Source: Acorus gramineus
Lineage: Eukaryota; Streptophyta; Magnoliopsida; Acorales; Acoraceae
Reading direction: 5' to 3'
Length of the DNA: 64,000 nt
NCBI GenBank assembly: GCA_030737835.1
Contig: CM060855.1
Location: 10,096,328-10,160,327 of the forward strand
A program made the position numbers and the translations under genes. Under the pieces are notes generated by a model that had not been told where the DNA came from, did no database searches, and saw nothing but the letters and a program-made list of their open reading frames with translations. Positions 50,377 to 61,815 of the stretch are shown here, piece by piece (position 1 is the stretch's first letter; every line of letters starts with the position of its first letter).

Positions 50377-52510
50377 TAGTGACTGAAATGCCACTACACA
50401 CAAATGCCTCACAGTTCCTCCTGTTGTGCAGTGACTTCTCTTAGGCGACCCATTTCTGCAAATGCATCGGCTCGGCCAATACAGGGAGTACCACTCTACC
50501 CGTCAAATCCACCAAAGCCTGACTGCAATACAAACCGCATCAATGGATCCCACCCTAGACTCCATCACTTTGCGAACAGGACCGACAAACCCAGTATCTT
50601 GGCTAAGACTCTCTGTCATCCAACCACTCTGACACATATGAAAGACACCCGGAGTTTACCCTCACCTCAACTGCAGGTTCGCACTAATAACTCACAAGAA
50701 CTATCATAATTAAGTCACCCTGAACATGCTCGACACATACCGGTCGAAGACTTACGAGGTAAACCACAACAGACAATAGGATCTGACCCATACGATCAAA
50801 CTACTATCCCTAGCAATGTCTTGACTAGATTAGTAGACGATGATCTATAGAGCATGCTGATAATAGAACATAATATGCAAGCACTAACAATAATAGATTA
50901 TGAGCATGCATTCATGATATGACATGATACAATAATATCAATTCCTACCCTTAACTACATATTCCAAGTTTATTATATGTATAGCAAGATAAATATGAAC
51001 TTCAATTACAATCTACTTAAACATGTCATATTATCATTTATGGATGCCACCATAGTCATGCATACTTGATTAAAATTAAAAATGCCATAAACATGACTTT
51101 GTATAGAACTATACTGTCAGAATGCCAAGTTAGATCCACTCACTGATACAAGTACTGCGTCCAGCAATGAATCACACGCCTCGAGTAGTCCAACGGTAGC
51201 GCGATCGCTACTGGACTCGTGGGAGCATAGCCATTCCCACCACAAGATCACCACATTTCCTCACATTGAGGAAACCCCTCTGACAGACAAACATCATCAA
51301 CTCAGCCAAGGAATAAAGCATCCATGCATAAAAAAAATAATCCAGAACATATCCTAAAATCCTAGCCAACAAATGCAAAATACACCCTATACCTCCAACT
51401 ACTAAATCAATTATTCTACACCATCAAAAGCCATTCATCCATAGGCTATCATCCAATTAAATCACCTATAAATCAGCAAGAAAACATCACACCATCATAA
51501 CAACAAATCTGGGCAGCAACTATATAAATCTCGGCAGCAAACAACCCTACTCTTTGATCTTCACAGCACCAAATACTCATCCAATAATTTAAAATAAATC
51601 ATACACATTCATTGACATGCTGGGATTATAATCCATGAAGACATTTTAATCTGATTTAATCTCTAAATGCCCAAAATAAAATATGTTCAGAAACTGGTTA
51701 ATTCTCACTCGAATCTGGACAGTCCTTACAAAACAGATCATAACTTACAACACAAGTAATATAATGTCACCAAATTTCATATATAAGATCTAGACACATA
51801 GATGATCATATTATATGTGGACACAATCCTCAGAATATGTATCTAGATATCAAATTCATAAGTATCTTCACATGATAAAAATCTGTCTTACCTCTCTAAA
51901 TACATCTCAAGCCTCCCAACACTATCATCGCTTCTTCTTCTTCCCCAAATCAACAATTAAAACCCTAGAACAAAATGAATATAACCTCGCCCAAATAAAA
52001 ATCCAAACCAACAAACTAAAATAAGTCACAAAAGGAAATCAAAGGATTCAATGATCTCACCAAAATTCTCTTCAATCTCCTCTCCTCCTCTTCTTCTCTC
52101 CTATTTCTTTTTCTGTTCCAGATTTGCTGTTGGAGACCCAGCAAAAACCCCCTTTTAAGTCCATGGAAGGGTGTAGAGAGGAAGGAGAAATGACAATACT
52201 ACCCCTGACTTAAAATTCTGCACAGCCTTTGGTAAAACAGTTATAACTTTCACAATCTAGCTCCGAATTATTCAATTCAACTTCCATTGGAAATCTAAGA
52301 AGATTATTTATAACTTTCATGTTTAAGCCAATCTCCAATAACCCTTCTAACTATTCCGAATTATACAATTAACATCAAACATGGCTGCTGCCAGGTTTTT
52401 CTTATCCCCATGGTATAATTGGAAAAACACTCATAACTTTTTCTACATGAATCCAGATGATCTGATTCCACTTTTGTATAAAAGCTAACTCAAAACTGAA
52501 TGCCCTGTTA
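49701..52510. mobile_element. LTR-retrotransposon-derived block, possibly a solo LTR, nested in the repeat
   Basis: It starts TGTCACGTCCC with a nearby inverted GGGGTGACACG. It has higher GC than its flanks, a long noncoding body, a CTTCTTCTTC/CTCC-rich stretch near 51940-52120, and phrases such as TAACTTTCACAATCTAGCTCCGA that are typical of plant LTRs of this kind (recalled, not searched). No gag or pol frame is visible. I could not find a clean CA end or 5-bp target duplication, so the right limit is approximate. Confidence 0.45.
50312..50372. repeat. (AT)30 microsatellite
   Basis: An uninterrupted TA/AT run of about 61 bases within the LTR-like block. It is likely polymorphic. Confidence 0.95.
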
Positions 52511-52519
52511 GGGTTAATC

Positions 52520-52670
52520 ATGTACCTAGTTAGTTGGGGTGAGTTGGGTTGACGGTAGGAATTAAAACGATATTTTTTTAATAATATATGAACATGTGAT
52601 GAATTTTCAATTTTATAGAGATTAAAACTGATTTAGCTAACTTTATAGAAAGTCATACTTTTTTTCCCTA
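52520..52670. repeat. Right part of the TIR-bearing repeat
   Basis: Inverted partner of 49170-49220. Its inner part (GTTAGGGTTAATCATGTACC) resembles both 49650-49690 and 41510-41545, so the junction with the LTR-like block carries the same sequence on both sides. Confidence 0.45.
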
Positions 52671-54051
52671 AAAATATTTGAAGAGCTTATTCTAACCGTC
52701 CGATTGAATTGACATTTTAGTAGTAGTCAGGACCAGTGAAATTGAAAATAAAAATAAACATTTAAATGAAATTGTCCGTTGTTTTGAGAGTTTGAATCCA
52801 ATTAAGATCGGCTCCCGTCAATCCAACAATATTATACTGCATAACCTTATAAATTAAACTACACAACTTATGAAACGAACTGCGAATTAATGGTTGGGTA
52901 CAAGTCTCTCTCTCCTATTAAATATTGATGACATTGACCAAAATCAGGTATAACTGGATCCAATAGGAGAATGAGACATGTACCTAATAATTAATTGTAC
53001 AGTTCGATTCTTAGATTGTTTAGTTCAATTCATAATGTTGTACAGTTTGATACTGATAAAACTGACCGAAATTTTTTTTTTTTTCATCTTTTTATCTTTC
53101 GTGGCTTTGAGGAGGAGGTGCACTTTTCTTGGTTTAAAAGCATCCAGGGATGTGGGTATACCATGATGGGGTCAGTCCAGTAATTAGAATCTATTCCAAC
53201 CGTTTGATCAGTGGAGTTTGCATGAGGATACACCTTATATTTCCCGTAACATTTAAGTCGGTAAATTATCCAAAAAAATATCGCTAATCTGTGTTTGAAA
53301 AATTATTCGATATTTTTGGAGTGTGTATACAAATATCAATATATTCAGTTCAAAAAAAATATTTGAGTATAACATATATTATAAAATTATATTTTTTTAT
53401 ATCATATACTTTTTAATTTTGATTATTTTGATAATTAATTGAAATCTTACAAATTTAAATATCTATTGTAGTCTCTTTGCATGATCTTCAAAGAAAAGGA
53501 GAAATCCAAAAGTCTCCAATTTGATTCTCTCATCACTCTAACATATCATCTATTCATCGAAACTAATGTCCATACTTAGACTAAAATGATTTAAAATGTT
53601 TGTATTCCCTGCGAATTTGAATAGTTTGAATTTAAATATTAATATATGTATCTAAATTATTTATCATATGATACGAATATTAAATCATTAGATTTGAATA
53701 TAATTTATAACAAGATTAATAATATGATTGTAGAAAAAAATATTGTTGACTGATCCACATGTGTAACCAACACTCATTTAAACTATATAATATTGTAGGG
53801 TTGCAACTCACCTCAGTTGGGATCAATCCAACCAAACTCAGAGGTGTAAAATGCTAACTCAAACACAATCCAACTTGTGTCTAAACTTGAGGAGGTCAAC
53901 AGGTCGAGTTTGATTCAATTTTGGGTTGTGTTTTGTTAGGTTCAATTTAGATTCTAGTTTGATTTCAAAATGATTTATTTTAGACAATTTAAAATCTGTG
54001 ACAATTGGTACCCCATGCAGTGAAGATAATCATAAAGATAAAATTGCAGAA
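52671..54051. other. Intergenic, AT-rich, no gene seen
   Basis: No credible frame. The short ORFs around 53000-53180 cross a T-run and show no domain. Confidence 0.5.
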
Positions 54052-54359
54052 CAATGGTTGAGTTAATAGAAAAATGAAACTATAAAATTGACATATTGTA
54101 GGGGAAAAATAACTTGTACAATTAAAACTTTATCTCAAGGTGCTAAAACAATTCAAATTTGATTATAACATTTAAATTTATCATTCTTCGCAATAGGAGT
54201 GGGGTCAATGGTTGAGTTAATAGAAAAATGAAACTATAAAATTGACATATTGGAGGGTAAAAATAACTTGTACAGTTAAAACTTTATCTCACGAGCTAAA
54301 ACAATTCAAATTTGATTATAACATTTAAATTTATCATTCATCGCAATAGGAGAGGGGTT
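54052..54359. repeat. 154-bp tandem duplication
   Basis: The sequence from CAATGGTTGAGTTAATAG at 54052 repeats at 54206 with few changes (for example one AGGTG versus CG deletion and some substitutions). Noncoding. High identity implies a recent event. Confidence 0.95.
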
Positions 54360-55390
54360 GGACTTGACCCTTTAATTCAAACTCAATGTTAAATCTCAAT
54401 CCGCACTGCTCGAAAGTCTTGTTGGTTCAAGTATTGTTAAATACAACTCTGATTATAACTGCATGAGCAATTCTCATATTTTTTAATTTGTAAGGATGTA
54501 TATATTTCATTTAATGACCTTAGTTTATACGTATAATTATATGTTCCCATTTTAAAAATTAACCACCATTAGAAGAAAAAAAGTAAATAATAAATTCATA
54601 GATGGAAGGGCTCTGTTACACTTAGTTTTTTTTACAGTAAAAAATATAGTTTTATATTCATAATTAGAAATCCAATTAATCATATATAACATTAGACGAG
54701 ATATGTACCTCATTAAATATTTTTACATTTACTAATAATGATCAATTCAACTCAAAATAAAATCATATACACTTTTTAATAAAACATATACCTTCGTTAG
54801 ATGATGTTTAATATTTTAAAAACATAAAAACTAATGGTATCTGCGTTTTGGAATGGAAAAGGTGTGAGTGCAACATTTTCTGTTCATAAACATCATCCGA
54901 ATGAAAGACAGATGAAGTCATGGGCCGGTTGTCATCGTTTATGATACGACTTTACAATCCGGCCCACATACAGCTTCATCCTTGTAATCTTATCCCATCT
55001 GGCTCGGCCCATTTAAATGTTACACTAAGTTCATTTTACATTCCAACCTCATGTTTTTGTTTTTTAGATCATATATTTCATCTAATAAGGTATGCACTTT
55101 TTATAAAAGCTGAATAATATCATTTATTAGAATGTTAAAAATTTTCAACAAGATATATACCTTGTTACGATGAGAAGATAGAGGTTAACGAGGTATATGG
55201 GACAGTGTTTGAAACGGTAAAATGATTGAGTGTAATAGAGTTCCTCATAAGATCAATGTTGGTGCCTTCAGAAGGTGACCTTACATAGTAGAGATGGATC
55301 AAGTGATCGATGGGTAGTCACTACCGTGCGAAGAATCACATGCATTTTGTTATACTTAGTTTTTTGTTACAGTCTTAAATATAGTCCCAT
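54360..55390. other. Intergenic, diverged repeat copy
   Basis: The stretch around 54950-55020 (CCGGCCCACATACA … CTCGGCCCATT) is related to 56218-56275 (CCGGCCCACACACA … CCCGGCCCATT). The following CCTTC(A/G)(A/G)AGG(T/C)GACCTT block occurs near both (55267 and 56303). No gene. Confidence 0.45.
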
Positions 55391-55397
55391 ATATTTT

Positions 55398-55675
55398 AGG
55401 GATTTTTATTTTTAAGTCCCCACAAACCATCATATTTAGTGATCGATCCCTCCCTTCTTCGTATTTAGGTTTTAGTCTCCAGATTTAAATGATAGTTCCT
55501 TTTTAGTCCCTGAGAGGGACCTATCCATAAATTATTTAATTTATTTTTTAATCCCTGTGAGGGACCTATCCATGAATTATCCTTTAAATCGGGGGACTAA
55601 AACCCAAATACGAAGAAGAAAGGGATCAATCACTAAATATGATGGTTTGTGGGGACTTAAAAAATAAAAATCCCT
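55398..55675. mobile_element. Long fold-back MITE, 278 bp
   Basis: The element is almost entirely one inverted repeat: the left arm runs AGGGATTTTTATTTTTAAG through GTCCCCACAAACC to GTATTTAGGTTTTAGTC, and the right arm is its reverse complement nearly base for base. The central part has two copies of GAGGGACCTATCCAT. Flanks ATATTTT (55391-55397) and ATATCTT (55676-55682) look like a 7-bp target duplication. The transcript would fold into a long hairpin. Noncoding. Confidence 0.85.
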
Positions 55676-55682
55676 ATATCTT

Positions 55683-57493
55683 ATTAGTTCCCTCTATCAA
55701 AGTACAGAATGTAACATTTTATGACATTTTTCATAGTGTTACACTCAATCCATTTTAAATATAAAAAAGCAGTTGGCCCATGTTTTTATTTAAAAAACAA
55801 ATCATATACCTCATCTACTAAAATATATATTTTTATAAAAGGTAAAATATGTACTTCAATGAATTAAATCATATCATTTATATATATAGCATTGCATTTG
55901 AGACTGTAAAAAGAATTGAATGTAGCAATGTTATTTATAGTATTTTTGCGTGGAAAATTATATACTTAGCTCCATTTGTAACCTCATATTTGTAGCTCAC
56001 ACACGTTTTCTTTTTTTTTGAAGTATGAACTTAACTAATAAAATATATAATTTTTTATAAAAAAATAATGTACATACTTATAACGTGGAACGTTCTATGA
56101 TATCATACACTGTCTATGGATTCATTTGTTTATAATTATTGTTGTGTGTTTAGTTTAGCTTATGGATGTAGTTATATTCTTTCCATATATTGTTCAGAAT
56201 TAAAGGGAATACTTTAATTCCGGCCCACACACAATTCCACGAGTGCAATCTTTCCAATCTGGCCCGGCCCATTAAATCGTCGCATGAGATCAACGTATGT
56301 GCTCCTTCGAAGGCGACCTTTCATGGTATGTATTTCTGTTTATATTTATTGTTTGTGTGTTTGGTTTCGCTATTAAAATCTACTTTATATTCCTTCCATA
56401 TATTGTCCGGACTTAAAAAAGGGAATACTTAATTTGCACCGACGCTTCGTATAAATAACAGTCGATTTCACAAAAAAAAAAAAAAGGGATATCTATCAAA
56501 CAATCAACAGAGGTATCTCTCTCTCTCTTTCCCTCTCAGGCATATTTTTTTCTGTTCTTTTTAATTCACCAAATAAAAACAATTCTTTCTATATTATTTT
56601 TTTAAAAAAAACTTGGTCTTCATGAATCTCTATGTTTTCCCCCTCATGCACACAAAAACAATGTTTAGTTTTCATTGGAAGAGTTTGTTTGTGTGTACAT
56701 AGATTTTTTTTTTCTTCTTATTGAAGTTGGGCTGAAAAATAAAACCCAATTGAGTTTTGTTTGTTTGTTTGTTATTTTATTTCATGTGTGATATTAAAAC
56801 AGAATCACTAGGGGACCACGTTTTCATTAAAACGACAGATTTGTAGTTTTGCTAAGGTTTTAATAATCCAAAACAGCAACTCATTGAAGTCATCGTTTCT
56901 GGATATCTTGATATGTTACGTTTACTTGGGCTGCAATCTTTCATATTTCTTTTTATTTGTTTATATTATTGTGATTGGTTTTCTTGCAATTCTATTATCC
57001 GCTTGATTCATACAGGGATATAGTAGAAGTAGATGATTTTCAGTTTGATCGTTATTCTGTTTTTTATTTTAAGTAAATCTTTACCTTGTATGTTTATTTT
57101 ATCATAATATTATTATAGTTTTCAATAAATAAACAAAAATAAACTACATATGGCTTATCCAGATAGCTATAGATGGATGTATGAGAGTTAGATGTTTTTC
57201 CATTTGAATAAATAAATTTATCTTCTGTATAGTCTTATCAGTACATAATTATAATTTTGAATGAATAAATAAAAACTAAAGATACTAACCTCTCCTAAGG
57301 CTTATTTAAAAGTTTCAATACATAAATAGTATATTCAGGCTAAACAACGTATGTTTTTGAGAATTCAATTTATTCTTCTCTTATTCACCTATTTATTCAT
57401 GAAAACAAAAAGAGCGCTATTAGTAACAAATGAGTTCAAACCAATGATACTGAAACACAATCCCATCCATTCTTAAAAGGTTTGCTGAACACA
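55683..57493. other. Upstream region of GEX1, no other gene seen
   Basis: AT-rich, with a CTCTCT run at 56516-56536, an A13 run near 56471 and the diverged repeat described at 54360-55390. The GEX1 promoter must lie in its right part, but I see no decisive TATA box. Confidence 0.45.
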
Positions 57494-59781
57494 ATGTCCG
57501 ATCCACGCCTCGCTCTGCTCGCGCTCCTCCTCCTCTCGCTTTTGCAACAAACCCTCTCATGGAACTGGTTCCGATCATCGCCGCCGCCCAATTCAATTCC
57601 ATCGCTCGAATATTCGGCAGCGGGAGCCTCGGCTGCCGAATTCTCAATCGAAGCTCTCCACAGCCAAAGAGGACTCAAGTTGGTGGAGGACGCAAAGCTG
57701 AAGCTCTCCGTCCCCAACGCGTGCTGGCAAAACGCGTACCGTAACCTCTTCTCGAGCTGCGCTGACATCGCCTCCGACAAGGAGAAGCAATCGAGGCTCG
57801 CATGGCATCTCAGTGACTGCTTTCAGAGGGACTCCGGTAGGCCCGGCCTCCCGTATTGCGGGTCCGGTTCTTCGATGCTCAAGTGCTTGGAAGTCCTCAA
57901 TGACTCTGAGCATAAAATATACCTCCAATTCTTCCTCGAAGCCAACTCGATATGCCACCAATTACAGTATGATATTGATCGCTCTGATACCAGTTGTTGG
58001 TAATTAGTACCCAGATCGCTTTGATACTAATTTTGATTCTTTTGATTTTATCAGGATGAACGCGTTTAAGTACGAGACGGAGAGATTGGTGAATGAATTG
58101 AAAAAATCGAGCGAATTCACGGAGGATAAGTTGGAGAACCTTCAAGAGAAGTCTGAAGTACTATTGCGAAATTCGGATAAGTTGCAGGACTCGTTTACTT
58201 GGATCGATGTACAGACTCAACAGGTGGTGAAGGCGTCCAAAGATGTGGAGGCGCAGGTCCACGACGTGTTGGAGCAGTCGAAGGCGATATTCGAGCAATC
58301 GAAGGGGATCGCGTCTGCGCAATTCGACTTGCGAGAAGGGCAGGCGGAGATGAAGGAGGGGCTAGTTTCGGGGATGGCGGTCTTGCGAGAGTCTTATGAG
58401 AGTTTGGGGGATGGCATTGAGAAGCTGAAGGGGGAGGCGATGAAGATTGAGGGGGAGATTATCGGAGTCAGAGATTCGATGTTGGTGAAGATGGAATCGC
58501 TTCATGACAAAGCAGACGATATCGGGAATGTCACGGGCACGTCTTTGGAGAAGCAGAGGCAGCTCTTGGAGGGACAGTCTGTGGCTCTTGAAGGGATTGA
58601 ATTCCTCACTAAGTTTCTGTCCAAAGCATTGGAGGAGAGCAGGTTTGAAATAGTACTAAATGTGATTTTATCTTTATTGGATTCATGAGTTGGGGACAAA
58701 TTGGTTGGGGGAATTGTGTTTTGTAGGGAGACTTTGGAAAAGCTCACTGAATTCGGACACAAGCAGCAGGAGGAGCTTCTGCGGAGGCAAGAACAGATCG
58801 AGCAGAGCCACGATCGCTTGATTCAGAACTCGCAGTCGATATTGGCTGCTCAGGAGGAGTTTGAGGCGAAGCAGAGCAACATATTCGCTGCGTTGGACAA
58901 GTTGTACGTTTTGCACAACGCGATCCTGCTCGAATCGCGTTACATTAAGGCCTTCGTCTTCTACTCTCTCTTGATCTTCCTTCTCTACATGCTCACAAGC
59001 GCTAAGCAGACATCCGGTGCTAGATCTTATTTATATCTCGGTCAGTTTGATCTCTGCATTTTCGTTGGGATGACCGGATCCCTTCAGGTATTATCAGTCA
59101 CTCACAAAAGAATGACTGATGATACCTGATGGGATCCAACTCTACCTAATCAAGTAGCTTTCCTTGTGGTTTGGTTGTGTTAACATAACTCAATTTGCAG
59201 GGTTGGTAGTGACATTCTTAGTTGAATTCGCAATCGTACGATTCGGTGCGCACAACATCGATAACCAGTCTCTGGTGACATCGAAAGTGTTCTTGGTTCG
59301 CTCTTCGTTCATGTTGGTCGCTTCCATTCAGATCTTGTACTCCATTTTCACTTACAGGTACTAATTTATCTTTATATTGGGTGTGCATTCATCAAATCAA
59401 GAATTTCTATATAACTTGTTTCATCATCTGTTTGTAGGGACTATGAAAAGCTAAACCATCAAATGCTTTTAAGCCTCATTGAGAAGGTCAATGCCATGGA
59501 GAATTACAACACAGGTATGCATGTTGGCAAATTTTGAATCACATTTTGCATGTCCAATTCACTGATATTCAATGCTAATATGTTTTGTAGGCAAAAAAAT
59601 GCTGACAATGGAAACAGAGTGTGACAGTGCATGGAGCCAATTTTCATGGATCGATTTGGAGGAGGTTGACGAAGACGAAGATCCTGATTATGTATTGCAA
59701 GAAGGTCTAGGCGAAAATTCAATCACGAGCTCCTCTGTTTCAAGAAAATATGATCTCCGCCCTCGCTTTCGTTCTCGTTAG
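57494..59781 (+). CDS. GEX1: GEX1 (GAMETE EXPRESSED 1), Kar5/Brambleberry-family nuclear fusion protein
   Basis: Nuclear-envelope/ER membrane protein of the KAR5-Brambleberry-GEX1 family that acts in nuclear fusion during plant reproduction. Exons: 57494-57966, 58055-58642, 58727-59040, 59201-59357, 59438-59514, 59591-59781. All joins are GT-AG and in phase, giving 599 aa. Signal peptide at about 1-22 (LALLALLLLSLL). A cysteine-rich luminal domain has Cys77, 89, 109, 122, 131 and 154, including CWQNAYRNLFSSC and SRLAWHLSDCFQRDSG. The long coiled coil spans about 160-420 (LVNELKKSSEFTEDKLE, FGHKQQEELLRRQEQIE). Three membrane segments lie at about 429-446, 457-473 and 487-508, followed by an acidic tail and a basic C-terminus (YDLRPRFRSR). 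Start chosen at 57494, the first ATG before a clear signal peptide. It is convergent with the b561 pseudogene. Confidence 0.93.
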
Positions 59782-60216
59782 GCTCTTGTGTTTTCATTGA
59801 TCATCCAATGATTTTTTTTTGTAACAAAAAAATATTACATAATTTTCAAGAACATTGGTGTTTGTGACAATATGAAACTTTATTGGGTGGATTTTGGTAT
59901 TTGAATATTAGGTGAACATACAACTTATTTAGAAAAATTACTCTTATTTTGTGTTTAATTATATGTGGTTATTTTACATACTTTCATTTATTTGGTTACT
60001 AAAAATATTTCTGTGTTCAATATAGATAAATAGTTGGATTTTTATGTATACATACACTACTGCTAATAAGGAAATTTTTTAAAATAATGAAATCTACATT
60101 CTTGATAAAATTATTTTTGATGAAAAAAATTCCATGTAAAATAATGACACGATCCATAAAATGATTTCTACTAAAAAAGAAATTCACATAAAAAAATGAT
60201 GTGATCCAAGTAGTCC
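59782..60216. other. Space between GEX1 and the b561 pseudogene
   Basis: AT-rich. A roughly 60-bp imperfect direct repeat lies at 60120-60205 (AAAATAATGACACGATCC / AAAAAATGATGTGATCC). No gene. Confidence 0.5.
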
Positions 60217-61388
60217 TTAGTGTGAACGAGGAAGTACAATGGCAAGTCCGATCGATATTCCAAATAAGAGAGTGCTCAATCCGATAAAGTTCACGATGAG
60301 GGCTTCGGTAAAACAGACCTATGAAGATGAATTTCTGAATTAGACCTGTCTCAGCACTACAAATTGCCATTGCAAAGATGAAGAAGCTGAAGAAGGAGTG
60401 CCATGGCAGTAATCTTGCCCTTGTCGTCCATTGCGCTCCGGGGAAAAACAATCAATTCTGAGCATTAGCATTGCTTTTTAGGATAAAATGAGGTGGATTT
60501 CCTCATATATTGTCAGTCTTTGGCATTAATTAAAAAATAATATCATAATCTCATATGTTTTGTCATTATTTTATTATGACTGACAATATTTGATGGGATT
60601 AGTACTCTTATCCTTATATGATAATCAAGGCTTAATCATCTGCAATGCAAATAAGCAGACAGTGCCCATGCCAAGCCAAGAGTGCAGCGAGTACATATCG
60701 GGCATTCCGATGTCATGCTGGAACTTGAAAACAATGTAGAGACCGAAAGCCGCCATGGAGAGCGCGATAAGGAGCAGCGCCATGTGAACGAACCTCTGCG
60801 CCTTTTGAGTTCCTGGTATGATTTTATGTGCCATGGCAGGTGATACAAGTTTGTGCCAGTAAGAAGAACAAGCATGAGCAAGGATCATGGATTGCAGATC
60901 ACATTAAGTCCATATGGATCAGAGTAGCTATTACCTTCTCCCCCAACAAAAATGAATCCGATCAGCATTAGAAGTGGGTGCAGCTGAGAATTCCACAGTG
61001 AAATATTTCAGTAAAAACACAATTTCTAATCCAAGAATTCATAACATTGAAGTCCATTTGGAACCAATTTTTGAAAACTCGCTTTTACATAAAAGCCTCT
61101 TTGACTTTTAACGCGTAAAACTATAATTTGAAAAAAAAAACCTAAAATTTTTAAACGCCTAAAAGCTAATTTGCAGAAACAGAATTAATTTGACAATTGA
61201 TTTAAAAATAGAGCGAAAGAAATTAGGTTGAAAAGCTGCTCTTTATTGTTGGATGTTAGAGAGACACCACCCCGGAAATATAGTATCCAGACTAGCATCA
61301 GCGTCACGGCCACCACACCGAATAAGTGCGCAACCACCGTCACAGGCGTCGCGGACACCAAGAAACTTGAACCATCTTTAGCAGCCAT
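60217..61388 (-). pseudogene. Cytochrome b561 (transmembrane ascorbate ferrireductase type), decayed copy
   Basis: All four exons of the plant CYB561 plan are recognisable: exon 1 61388-61227 (MAAKDG … SNNKEQLFN), exon 2 60983-60935 (LHPLLMLIGFIFVGGE), exon 3 about 60834-60640 (KAQRFVHMAL, YSLHSWLGMG), exon 4 about 60457-60217 (ARLLPWHSFF). The four heme-type His are still there. Lesions: the exon 1 donor is CT instead of GT (61226-61225); the exon 3 acceptor AG is gone; the exon 3 donor is AT (60639-60638); exon 4 lacks about 18 bases near its start compared with the neighbour; and a net frameshift lies after SAETGLIQKFIF, the rest (EALIVNFIGL … IVLP) being in another frame. Tandem with the intact copy to the right. 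Sequencing error alone is unlikely to explain five changes. Confidence 0.85.
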
Positions 61389-61815
61389 GGCCGATTCGTG
61401 GAGCCTATGAAGCAATTGAGATGGGCTTTATGAGTATGTGTTTTATATAGTGTTAGTGTTCACTGTCAATGAATGACCAATGTGGATTTCATAATTTTAA
61501 AAAAATGGTATTTGAAGGCGACGTGAACAATGTGTCCGGCCAAAGAAACCGAACACAGAGAAAACTCCAACCATGTTGTTTGTTATGGTTGAATTTGAAT
61601 TTCCATACTTTCTTTTGGACTTGCTTTTGAAATGGCACTAATGGCCGAACCATAAGACACCCATTGTTGGTTTGATCAGGTTGAATATGAATCCATTGTC
61701 TAATTCTTTCTCTGAATGACCAATACAAAAATTTTGTTCTTCATAAGAGAAATTTTTCAGTACAGAAGGGAAACTATGAATCATCCTTTGCATTCCAACA
61801 TTCTTAATGTCACAA
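61389..61815. other. Space between the two b561 copies
   Basis: About 430 bases of unremarkable sequence that should contain the pseudogene's old promoter and the 3'-UTR of the intact copy. No gene. Confidence 0.5.

Noticed and set aside
50281..50400. A CRISPR-like or satellite array in the repeat at 50.3 kb
   Set aside because: It is a simple AT microsatellite with no spacer-repeat structure, in plant nuclear DNA.
57482..57493. Start of GEX1 at 57482
   Set aside because: The codon there is TTG. The ATG at 57494 directly precedes a clean signal peptide.
60638..60640. AT-AC type intron as an explanation for the AT donor of the b561 copy
   Set aside because: Two other splice sites are also lost and exon 4 is frameshifted, so decay explains all lesions together.
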